64,000 nt of DNA from Margaritifera margaritifera (taxonomy: Eukaryota > Mollusca > Bivalvia > Unionida > Margaritiferidae). Each line of letters begins with the position of its first letter. Positions within the stretch are counted from its first letter, which is position 1. Of the stretch, positions 1 to 11,689 are shown one piece after another. The stretch is from contig JAQPZY010001266.1 in the NCBI GenBank assembly GCA_029931535.1, positions 1,388,001 to 1,452,000 on the forward strand. The letters run 5' to 3'. A program made the position numbers and the translations under genes. The notes below the pieces were generated by a model. The model searched no databases and was not told where the DNA came from. It saw only the letters and a program-made list of their open reading frames with translations.

Positions 1-2389
1 ATCGCATTATTTTCTGCCCTTGTTTGAACTATGGTCAGAACGATGCCTCTCTAGCTCTACAATTGCATCCTTCAGATTTTTATCATAGTCAAATAATTCA
101 TCACCATGTAGGGGTGAGTTGAGACTTAATGTTTTGATTTCATTTGCATTGTCAGACACACCCACATTCATGGCGTGCTTAAAGGTATAATCTTCAGTAA
201 AATCATGTTACTGCCATAATATCATAGTTTAAATTGAAATTGGGAAATGCATCACCTTCACATGTCTTTGTTCAAAAACTCAAGGATTGCCTTCTTTTTT
301 TTGGGGGGGGGGCTTTCTTTCCTCTTTGCCTAAATTATTTCCGTCTTTCAACGATTGCAGACTCTTTTTCGCATGACAGATTTCCTTAAGTGTATTCGCT
401 TCGGTTATATTAAAATACTTGCATTTAGCTGCTACAGAAAATGATTCTCTTGCTTAAATATTTATTGAAAGTAGATTTCATAAGCATTCCAAAAATGTTA
501 CAAGGTATTTTATGCCAAATGACGTATACTATTATAATGACCAGACCTTTTAAATTTTTATCACGTAGGAAATACAAAAGTCGGCACCTACTCTGTGTGG
601 CTTTCACCTCAGAATCGGTAAAGTTAGATTGGAAACTGTGACATAAACTAACACGAGCTGCACACAAAAGTAATGAAAATTAAAAAAAAAAATAGTTCCA
701 ACGTTCATACATTATGTTTTTTGACACCGTTTCCGGAACCACGTAAATTTAATTTTTCCCTTACATGCCTGCAAAAGGAGGTCAAAATGTGTACTACTGT
801 AAGTAGTGCAAGGTCATTACACGTTAGAGGTTGCACGTGGCTTTGGAGTGAGATGGTGTACTAACCCAATACAGCTTTGGTTTATTGGATACATTGTATT
901 GAGTTAATGCAACAGATAAAGGGCGCTCTTTTGCTATTCAAAAAGTTGACAAATATCTTTTTATTATATTCACTATTGTTTGTTCATCTGTTCAGCAATC
1001 ATTCTTCGTAGTAGTGCATGATGGTTATTAATGCAACCTATTTATAATTTTTTATATTTACTTTTGTACTATTTTTAGTTATCTTTTAGAAAAAAAAGGT
1101 TTCTGTAGAAAATGTATAACTATTTTTCTTTAAGGGCTTTTGGGGTGGTAAAGCCTTTTCAATAATAACACTGAACCTTGTGTTTTTATAGGATTTTTAT
1201 ATCAGCATACATGCTATTTCTACCAGAAATGACCTGCAACTATTTCATTTTCTTTTCCGGCAAATCCCAACCCAATATCCTGACCTGACGTTTTGAATGA
1301 GTCAGTTACTGGGCTTGATATGAAAAGTCTATCGCGAACTGAATAATCTTTATACAGTTCTTCTCCTGTCTTGCGAAACTTATTTAATCTCATGAATTAG
1401 TCTAAAAAACTCAAACGCTGTGCATTTGTTGGAGTTCAATCTCGACTGCCTACATATCAAAATATAAGCGAGAAATGGTGCACTTACAATTGACATTTGT
1501 ATCCAAACCAGCCATGCGTTCTATTTGCTAACCCGATGACAAGTTTGATAAACAGGATGTCAAAGTCATATATCAGCATAAGTGTGTTTAGTAAATATGT
1601 AATCAATGACTGCCTGCTTATGATGAGAGTGGGATATACGTTATTTTATGTCTTTGATATTGAATTGTTACACCGTCACTGCAGAAGGAAGTACTGTTAT
1701 CAACTGAATCAAATTAAATTGTACTTACCCGTGTATAACGTTAACCAGGCTTTCACTGGTACTCTGCCTAATTTTTATAACTGACAACTAATAATAGAAA
1801 AGGGGCACCAAAATATTCGTCTCATAATATTTCGGCCAGTCAGAGTCTTCGCCGGAAGTGTGATACGGTAGTCAGCTGATGCACCAGATTGCAATTAGAA
1901 TAGAGCCAGACCTGCCTTCGCGGATAGTATTCGCTTGAAATAAAGAAGAACAACAAACAGCGTAGACTCTGTCCTGCTGAAGTATTATGCAAACTCTGAT
2001 CTGGGTCTGTGCTATGGGGATAATTATTACACATGCATAATTTATATGGATCGGTCACCTAACGATCGTTCCATATTTGTCACTCTTTGCATTAGATTTA
2101 TTGAACTGCAACAACATAAACAATAAAAAAACTCTTAACAGGCAGTTTAAGGTACATTTAAGAATGATTTACGATCGTGTGGTACCTGTTTCCATGCGGT
2201 AACTGGTGCAAACCATCTACAGATTTATGCCCTGTACCTTAATTACCAAACCGAGGGTGCTGATGCTTTGCATCGTTCTATCTAGATTTGTGTTATAACT
2301 TTTTCCATTTTTACGCATTAAATAAGTCAACCAGAAGGAAACAAAAAAGAAGAATGTTCGCTAAGGTTAATTTGTAAATAATGCCATCA
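1..2389. other. Non-coding, no gene seen
   Basis: AT-rich sequence with a T/G homopolymer junction at about 295-312 and only short chance ORFs. I see no recognisable domain. Confidence 0.5.
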
Positions 2390-2535
2390 AGTTGTTTACC
2401 TGTATTACTAGCAAAACTACTATTATAACAACTACAACTCTTACTGCCACTTTTACTACTACAACTACCACCACTTCTACTACTACTATTTCTACTCCTA
2501 CCACAACCACTGCACCTACAACTGCCTCAAAAGTA
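2390..2535. repeat. Cryptic (NAC)n trinucleotide tract
   Basis: Imperfect ACT/ACA/ACC triplets run along the plus strand and yield a Thr-rich ORF (2392-2820). The ORF's N-terminal half is simply the repeat translated. Confidence 0.8.
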
Positions 2536-2869
2536 ATACTTTCTTTACGAATAGCAGCACTACGTTCACTTATTGCTTCATCCTTACGAACAGCATTCGC
2601 AATTATTACAGTGACCAGCTACAAACGTCTCTATTCCCACCATCACATGCAAAACACAACATGCGATTTATTTAATAACAAACGATCGTCATTTCTAGGC
2701 CTTCCATTCATTTTCCGCGAACGTAATCTCTCGGGATTCTGCAATATTTCTATAGGTTTAGCCCCGTTAGTTCTAGAGAAAAAAATACCACCGGGAAAGC
2801 CACGCCGATGCTTTTCGTAGATTTGTAAACAAAAGGGAAGAGGCAGATCTGCATTTAATGCAAATATAA

Positions 2870-2892
2870 TATGTTTAAATCATTTAAACATA
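2870..2892. repeat. Perfect 11-bp inverted repeat with 1-base spacer
   Basis: tatgtttaaat, c, atttaaacata. It could form a hairpin or bind a dimeric factor; no function is shown. Confidence 0.8.
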
Positions 2893-3329
2893 CTGTTTCA
2901 TACCGGTATAGTTTAATACAATGTTGGTCTCTAACAATACTTGCTAATGTTTGATGAGGGGGAGATCGATTTTTGCGGGAAGAACAGAGCTGGGACGTGT
3001 TGTGGTCAGTATAATGCTTAGATACATCGCGATGGAGGGGTACCACATCCATCGCGTGGTGGGTATGGGAGGGGCTGTACTGCCGACTATCGTCTATATG
3101 TCGATTGTGGAGGCCGTGCAATGCTAATACGTCTTACCCGAAAGGAAAAAATGGTAAGAAAGGCATTTACTGAGGTTATGGCTGACTACGTACACTATAT
3201 ACAAGCCATTTAAAGAAATGCGCGATATACACAATAAGGTTTGTTATTAACAGACAATAAATTATTTTTAAACAAGTTTGTAACAAATTTTATACAGATT
3301 GGGATCACACGATAGATTAAGTAAATTAT

Positions 3330-5430
3330 TTGATAGGACTACACAAGTCGAGTTGTACTGGCGCTAGTGACCTAGATGAGGCTCTGACAAATTTAGCTGG
3401 TCATGAACATATTTCGGAGGAAAAAACAGCCATTCGGCTAGAAGAAAAAACCGCTTTTCGATTGTGGAGAGGACCAACAAGCCGTGCACTGCCAGAGGGT
3501 CGACAGCTCGGTTCCGCTTTGAGACAGCCCTGACTTTAGTCAAGGTCTATGATTGCACAGTGCATTCCTCTTGATGTACACGGTATCCATACCAATGCGT
3601 TGATTGACGGCCAGTCCTGACCTAACTTATGAAGGTTTGTGGAAAGTGGACCGTCTCACTTATCCTGTATTGGCTCTCAATGCGCCCTTAGAAATGTGCT
3701 CGGGTGATGCAGTGGTGTGGCCTAGAAAATGGCGTCTTCCTGCCGTCGAGACTGATTTCCTTGCAACGTCGTTGGCCGCTTTGGACTTAAACAGGACAAA
3801 ACGAACTTCTAAACAGTATTTGCTATCCTGGTGCACAACTCTGACGTATGTGTGGTAAACCAAGATTTCAGGAGATTTGACCGCATTTATGCTCAGAAGT
3901 CAGTCCAGAACGAACCCCCAGGCCCAAAGAACTCATACAAAATCTTACACACGTTTCAAAATTGCCATTCCTGTCGACACGGCAGCCGATATCCTCCAGG
4001 ACGTGGGCGGTAGGGTGCTTGAGAATGAGTAAGTATCACTGGCAAAGAGCCCATTGACCTGATTTGCGATCTACGCCGGCAAAACGTTGAGGCAGGTGCA
4101 CTACTTTGTTGCAATGGCGTCGTGAACGGCTTTACAGTACAGGTACAAGAAAAACGCCTGGAGAAGAAGCACAACTTCCAGCCGCCCGAATACAAAATTT
4201 AGTTGGAAGGAACCCAGGGCAAGGTGCTCGATAACTTAGGTCTGTACCGTGGCACGTTCTACAACGCCCGAATACACATTTTTGTTGGAAGGAATCCAGG
4301 GCAAGGTGCTCGATAACGTAGGAGGTCTGTACCATCGCAAGTTCTACAAACAGTTTGTTTGCCAGATAAAGTGCGCTAACGTGGAGGATGCCTTTGTCAG
4401 CAATGTGACAAACAACTGCCAGTGTCCAGACAAGCGCCTTGGCGAAACTTTCGCCGAACTAGAAATCGAGGCCCATGGTACTTGTCGCTTAGAAGTATTG
4501 CTGTAAGGCTGCAGCCTGAGAAGGCGACCTTGTAGTGCGCCCGCTAGGCCGTTGACTGAGTTCCTGGGCTGACCAGCGCATCGCAGCCGCTGTTCTGGGT
4601 CCACCGGTTGCAAGACCGGTGACATGCACTAGTCACGGTACTCCACTGCAATTTTGTCTTGCTTTCCAAGGTTACAAGGTCCCTGCACACGGTATACTGG
4701 GGGCACACCGGAACAAAACTCGTTTGCGGAGTCTCCTAGCAATGCAATGACTAGGACCTTAGAGTGCTTAAGGAAAAAGAAAAGTTTCCCCTCTGAGTTT
4801 CTTCTTTTGGATTGTCGGGATGTCAATTCATCCAACGGTTCTCAACCAGATCAAGGAGCGCGTGAACGTGACCCACAACACATTCCGAAAAAGACCTACC
4901 AAGAAGAAAATAACGCCCCAATCGCCCGGCACGACCAGAGGGGGCCAGAAGAGAACGAAGGCTGATTGTGAAGACGCAAGGTTTGGAACTCAAACCGTTC
5001 CTTGCTTCTGAACACAATCGAGGAGGTCCAAGCAAGCAGAGAGTTCTGCGTTCTGTCTACTAGTTAGTGCCTCCAATTGCTTGTAGAATAGAACAACTGA
5101 CGCCAGACGGTAGCGAATGGCGCGAAGAAGTTGCCTGAGTACGGGCTGAAAAAACGAGACCGGCTAATTCTGTAGGTGAGCCCCCTGTCGTCAATTCAAA
5201 GAGAATGCCATCTTTGTTGCACAAAACCGCCGTATGGAGCCCGGCACTATCCTGTATATTCCATAAGACTTTGTGGTGGACCATACGCAGACCCTAGACT
5301 GCACGGAATTCGGCCTGCTCGCGAACATACCTGTCTGGAATCTCGTGGAAGTAAACAAAGTACCAGATCCCGAAGCTCAATGAGCGGATCAAAACGATTG
5401 TGTACATCAAAAGGCTATCCCTAATCATAT
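3330..5430 (+). other. Unidentified, degenerate coding-like segment
   Basis: Base composition is visibly richer in G and C than the flanks. Open segments on the plus strand (3330-3533, 3604-3858, 4249-4506, 4654-4965 and 4820-5011) look protein-like, with mixed hydrophobic and charged residues. They change frame often. The segment at 4249-4506 has four cysteines in its second half. The segment at 4820-5011 is strongly basic (RKRPTKKK). This is most likely a decayed mobile or virus-derived element. I recognise no family and assign no function. Confidence 0.4.
4180..4349 (+). repeat. Two-copy tandem repeat (82 and about 85 bp) in a broken coding-like region
   Basis: cgcccgaatac recurs at 4183 and 4265. 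Both copies share gttggaagga, ccagggcaaggtgctcgata and gttctacaa. The 82-base offset is not a multiple of three, so the duplication shifts frame. Confidence 0.85.
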
Positions 5431-7564
5431 TATAAGGTCTCAGGTCTCTATTTTGAACGGTGTAGGAGGGTCTGACCAACATTACGCACGAACACACGCA
5501 TACATGCAAAACTCACGCACATCAGGATATGGAGCGTCACTTAGTCCAGGTTTTTATTGAAAATAAGTGGGTGTAATTAGGAATCATGTGACTAAATATA
5601 TTTATTTTATATGGCATAATTCCATATCTGAAATGTTTAAACACTGATAAGAAATGCTCGTCCCAACGTTCCTCAATGTAAATTTAGCTAACCGCATAAT
5701 TCTTCTTCTTCATCATCTGGTTTACGTTAAATCGGTTTGTCTACACATGAAGTCTGTGTTAAAATTGAAAGTGACAGGTGCAGTATCAATAGACCATTTA
5801 TGACCTTTTTTTAACCATCATCTATTGAGTTTTCATTTTTTATTGATCCGTTATGTTTGTACAAATACTGCCGATACGTCATCAAATTCGGACGCTTTTA
5901 CTAAATTAGATAAAACTTGAAACAACCTATTCTTAAAACCACTTAATAGAAACTCAACACATTTGATACATTTCAGCCTGACAAAAAGGGCTTTAACACT
6001 GGTACGTAATGCTGATAAAAAAGCAAACCCCAACTCCCCTTCCCCCTCCCTCAAATGAGAACAAAAAACATCATTTAATTTACTTTATCTCAAGAACGTA
6101 CACAACAGAACTTGACTAACGTTGACTGAAAGCATCCTGCAAAGCCTTCTAATATTATGTCAACTGGTCCTCTTGTTTACGATGTGGTATTGCACTATTT
6201 ATTTCTATTCAGTTTATATCATTTGCAAGATACGCTTTGATTGCTACTTTTCGAATACCTTGAAAATATTATGAACCCCAACATATTCACTAACCTATCA
6301 AGAATATGGTTGATTCTGGTGTTTCCCTTTGAATTTATAGTTTTTACAAGAGTTACGAAGCAACCATACTGACTAGGTTTGCAAATAAATTGTGCATTCC
6401 TCGTGTCTGGTTCCTTTGCGTGTTATATTTTGCATTTTGAAGTGTTTGCAATACCAGTTAAACAAGTATATAACTGACAATCAAGGGACAACAAATAATT
6501 GTGCTTGATTGACAAGTGTTGTTTGTGTTGTCGTTGAGAATCAAATTAAAATTTAAAAGGGATACACGTATGCCATCCTTTATGGGCAAGTATCATTTAT
6601 CAAATTCCTCTCATGGGGCGACTGATCATTAATGAACACTTTTGGAAGACAGACGGGGCCTCGTATCTTGAAACTTTTGAAAACATTACTCCAGATCTAA
6701 GCTCAACCTCTGTCTTTAAGTTTTGGTGTCTAATAAAGTACTGTGTCATCAAAATGTTGAAAGCGAATAGTTAAAAAAAGTTAATAAAATACCGAAAGTT
6801 GTATTGCTCTTACGTTGTTCGAATTAGAATTACATAGTGGCATAATGGTTGGGCTCAGGGCTTCAACTTCTGGCTCAGAAAGTTTCAAAACTATGGTGCA
6901 AGACATAAATTAAAAACTTAGCTTGCTTTCAAAACATAACCGGTTGTATAGGCTCATAAAATGAACAATACCCATTGCTTGCATAATATTCATTTCTATA
7001 GTCAGTCAGTTCATCTACTCAAAACAACGTTAATACTACAGATATATCTGTTCATTTGTTTGTCGAAATTCTGAGGGTTTTCAAATGTAATCAATGTTTT
7101 GTAAAACAATTGATGTAAAATTTTTGTAACAATAGGCAGTAATCCAGGCCTCAGTATATAGCCAGATTCCCATTGGCCATTGGTAATCTTAAAAGGAGAT
7201 ATTAAGTAAGGCTGATTGACACGTTTGAAAGTTCTATACACAGCAATCCATTCGATATGAAAAACCTAATTTCCTTATTTACAATGACTGGCACCAATCA
7301 ATTTTGCATTATAAGTCTTCAGCTAATAAGGTCAAATATAGACCAAATAAAGGTCAAATATATTCAATAAGGTCAAATAAATTCAATTTGCTACTTACTG
7401 AGGTATCTATAATTGTCTGAAAATAATGGAATTACTGTAAAGATTCTGCAATAATGTTCATTGACTAAAATTATTATTCATTTATTTTCCAAGAGATATT
7501 TAATCATTAATCCTTATCGCAATTCACATCATACGGTTGTTTCTGTTCATTTTCTGGTACCAGC
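5431..7564. other. Non-coding, no gene seen
   Basis: AT-rich with short chance ORFs. Repeated aggtcaaata blocks occur near 7330-7375. Confidence 0.5.
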
Positions 7565-8580
7565 TAATCAGTTTGGTTTATAATCTGTATACACATTGCT
7601 TGGACATAAGAGTAATCGATTTGGTTTATAATCTGTGTACACATTGCTTGGACATAAGACTAATAGATTTGGTTTATAACCTGTGTACACATTGCTTGGA
7701 CATAAGAGTAATCGATTTGGTTTATAATCTGTGTACACATTGCTTGGACATAAGAGTAATCGATTTGGTTTATAATCTGTGTACACATTGCTTTGATTTA
7801 AGAGTAATCGATTTGGTTTATAATCTGTGTACACATTGCTTGGACATTAGAGTAATCGATTTGGTTTATAATCTGTGTACACATTGCTTGGACATATGAG
7901 TAATTGATTTAGTTTATAATCTGTGTACACATTGCTTGGACATAAGAGTAATCGATTTGGTTTATAATCTGTGTACACATTGCTTGGACTTATGGGTAAT
8001 CGATTTAGTTTATAATCTGTGTACACATTGCTTGGACATTAGAGTAATCGATTTGGTTTACAATCTGTGTACACATTGCTTGGACTTATGAGTAATCGAT
8101 TTGGTTTATAACCTGTGTGCACATTGCTTGGACTTATGAGTAATCGATTTAGTTTATAATCTGTGTACACATTGCTTGGACATAAGAGTAATCGATTTGG
8201 TTTATAATCTGTGTACACATTGCTTGGACATTAGAGTAATCGATTTGTTGATAATCTGTGTACACATTGCTTGGACATAAGAGTAATCGATTTGGTTTAT
8301 AATCTGTGTACACATTGCTTGGGCATAAGAGTAATCGATTTGGTTTATAATCTGTGTACACATTGCTTGGACATAAGAGTAATCGATTTGGTTTATAATC
8401 TGTGTACACATTGCTTGGACATAAGAGTAATCGATTTGGTTTATAATCTGTGTACACATTGCTTTGATTTAAGAGTAATCGATTTGGTTTATAATCTGTG
8501 TACACATTGCTTGGACATTAGAGTAATCGATTTAGTTTATAATCTGTATGCACATTGCTTGGACATAAGAGTAATCGCAG
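7565..8580. repeat. 48-bp minisatellite, about 21 units
   Basis: The unit is 48 bases (ttggtttataatctgtgtac, then acattgcttggacataagag, then taatcgat). Units differ by one to five substitutions. Because 48 is a multiple of three and the unit has stop-free frames on both strands, it produces 16-residue repeat peptides in long spurious ORFs. One unit (at about 8240) lacks a base. A variant with ctttgattta occurs at 7791 and 8462. Confidence 0.95.
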
Positions 8581-9411
8581 TGGTCGCAATCCTTGGAAAC
8601 AATCTACAATAAAAACACAACATCAAACAAAGCACAAACATTCATTTTGTACAAATGTCAGACCTTATAGTTTGCTACACTCACTGAATACTTTATTTCA
8701 GTAACGATAATATATGTTTCGTTTTATATTGTTCTTTATGCATGTTTTTGTATCATTTAAATGCAGTTTTGTTTTAAAAGTATTTCGGTTGATTAAATAA
8801 TCGTTGTCTAAGCAAAATAGTTTAACATAATATTTGCTGAGTTTGAATTTTGTTTCATACATTCTAGATCAAAATCCGTCTTAATATTCCCCAGTAGGCC
8901 CCATTTTGGAGTTGAAATTAAATTACCAAAATGCAATCCAACGTAAAGGTTATTACAGCGTACGTTGAAACATATTTACAAGTAAGATCGTACTAGGCAT
9001 GCCAGTTGATATTTGTATTCTTTTTTATTTTTGACTAGACTATGAAGAAGAAAGATTTGCAAGAGGAATACATAGCATTACCGTTACTAGTCCAACTACA
9101 AATTCACCAATGACTCAGCCAATAGGTCTAAAGTTAAATCCCCAGTTTTCCTGTCACAAATTTTAGCTGCGCTCCTTTTAAATGAAAGTGTTAATATATT
9201 TTCAATTTCTGTTGTTACGGCTACCAGTGATGGAACCACATTGTTTCAGTTTACTACACTCTCTCGACAAACCTTGCATTATCAAAGGCACCTCAGATAA
9301 ATTGGAGTCCTATATTCTATGTCACTACTATGCTCTCATATGTCACCTTCCTTAAACAGAAAACCACGTTTTTATCGCTAAGATTGCTCTCATATACTCC
9401 TATCTCTGTTA

Positions 9412-9414
<3 letters not shown>

Positions 9415-9474
<60 letters not shown>
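9415..9474. repeat. (TA)n microsatellite
   Basis: Perfect alternating AT, about 60 bases. Confidence 0.97.
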
Positions 9475-9476
<2 letters not shown>

Positions 9477-10559
9477 TGGCTAATTACCTAGGACATTTTT
9501 CTAAGTTTGACTTCCCATTTTCAGTTGTTGTGAAGCATTCATCAAATATATCCTTTAGTAAGGTTTAAGCTAATCTCTTACAGTATACACTCGTATAAAA
9601 TCCGAATCCAACGGCAAACTGCATAGACTCAAAACTGCGTGTGCATAATGTTTGCTAGGAGTAGTCAGTAGAACAAACAACATAGACTATGATCTGTCGG
9701 TGCATTAATAAGCGGCTGAACATGGCCTATATGGTCTGCAATTGGACCGACTTATAGGCGTGTATATACGGTATATTCTTACAAAAATAAATACAAATCA
9801 TTTAAAACTCGCAAATGTTCACCAGATGTTTTCATCAGATGAAGATGATGACTATTGACTTGTCCATAATGTTGGAAGCATAAGATTCTATTATCATTTT
9901 GTTCATGCTATTTAAGTTAGAAAACAATACATTTTCTGAAAATTGGCAAAATGTGAGCATAAGATTTTGACGGAGACTTTCAATGGGTTTCAGTGGAAAA
10001 TATTGATATTTATTTTCCGGGAAGCGCTTGAGGGTTTTGGGGAACAGAAAGGACAAAAGCATATTGTTTGAATAGCTTCAAATTGAAACTTTGCGTTGGT
10101 CGTACATATCGATATAAGCAGCCCCACACAAATAAAGAGAAAGCTAATAATTACAGAGTTAAAGTAATCCAAAACTGTTATTTGGTAAAAGATTGTATTT
10201 GGAAGAGGACAGTGATGGGTGAGAGACGATCACCATTTAGATGCCTGGGCTGGCAGTAGAGAAGCTTTAATTGGTCGTTACTTTATTATGACACGCCGAC
10301 TTTAGATATTAAGTAACTTTTTTTCTGACCAATTACCTTTGTACATAGCCATTAAAAATTAGCCGAATCGCTGATCATTACACAAATGCGTCATAAATAG
10401 ACTGGCTTGGTTTTTTTCCGATATATCTCCAGATCCATACATTGATAAAAGATGTTACGAAAAATGGTAAAAGTGCTGATATTGTATTTGTTGTACTAGG
10501 AACAAGTAGAATATTTTATAATCGCGGTCGTTCAAGATAGTATGTCCGTTTCAGCTTCG

Positions 10560-10925
10560 ATAGTGATGGCAGTAGTTGTAGTGGTATAGTATTATTTTAT
10601 CAGTAATAGTAGTAGTAGCAGCAACAGCTGTGGTTGTTGTAGTACTAGTAGTAGTATTTGTAGCAGAAGTAGTAGTAGTAGAATCAATATTTGTTTTAGT
10701 TCTAGTGGTAGTGGTAGAAGTAGTAGTAATGGTAGTACTAGTAGTAGTTGTAGCTGTAGTTGTTGTTCTTATTGTTGTAGCAGTATTGGTAGCGACAGCA
10801 GTAGTTGTAGTTTTAGTATTAGCAGTAACAGCGATAGTAGCAGTAGTTGTTGTTGAATTAATGATGGTAATCGTTGCAGTAATAGTTGCAGTAAATACAA
10901 AAGTTGCAGCAGAACAAGAACAATA
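10560..10925. repeat. Cryptic (GTN)n trinucleotide tract
   Basis: GTA/GTT/GCA triplets on the plus strand are the complement type of the tract at 2390. The Val-rich ORF 10630-10950 is the repeat read in frame. Confidence 0.85.
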
Positions 10926-11689
10926 TTTGTGGTATCACAATGATAATTAAAACGATACCATCTGTGTTACACATTACTGTATTAGCATTAAGATGTAGAA
11001 GTAGTAGTGATATGTTTGGTAATGATGATTGCGCCAACTGCACAAACAATTAAATTTAAAAATTATCGCATTAACTTCCTGGTTTTTCATGGTTGATTGT
11101 TATCGGTAATAACAGATGTATTTACAGATGTATTTATACCGGTTGATTTTATGTCATTGTGTATATGATAATATAATATATATAAATATGGAAAGGCAAA
11201 CAATCACAATGAAAATTGTAAAGAAAATCCATTAAGTGAGTTTGATGTTTGCATCAAAATGAAAGATTGTATACAATAATTTGGAGAGCGGTACTCCCTT
11301 TTAGCAGCCATACAATATGGGCCCTTAAATAGTACATCTGTAGCTTAGACGTGTGTTTGTAAATGCAAAGATGCAAAGCTCGCCCGCGCAGGCGTTATCT
11401 TATACACATCATTGTGGTAAGTTATTGATTTGTTTTATGGAGGGGTGGGGTTGACTGATAGGGCGCATTCATCCTCGAGCCAATCGCATACTAGTCTTGC
11501 ACTGTCAAAGAGGCTGTTTTTGTTTTGTGTCTTTTTTTAAAAATGCTAATAAAATATAACTTTACTATCCTTCATCAAATTATGGTGGGAATTTTTATTA
11601 TCAGCTGAAAATTTATTTCAGTTAAAATTATAATAGTTTCAGAAATTAATCAGTGGTTTTGCGAAACAAAGTATACTAATGAGCAGACG

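Larger units (their letters stand above)
8581..11689. other. Non-coding apart from the listed (TA)n and (GTN)n tracts
   Basis: No protein-like segment or RNA gene is recognised. Confidence 0.5.

Noticed and set aside
2392..2820. Thr-rich, mucin-like 142-codon ORF
   Set aside because: The Thr run is a translated NAC triplet tract. There is no signal peptide, and the C-terminal half is not domain-like.
7565..8580. Regular repeats resembling a CRISPR array
   Set aside because: There are no unique spacers, units are directly contiguous, and the DNA is animal.
7537..8612. ORFs with 16-residue repeats on both strands
   Set aside because: They follow from the stop-free 48-bp unit. No signal peptide, unique domain or codon bias supports a protein.
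10630..10950. Val-rich hydrophobic ORF that could look like a membrane protein
   Set aside because: It is a GTN triplet tract in frame, with no real helix boundaries.
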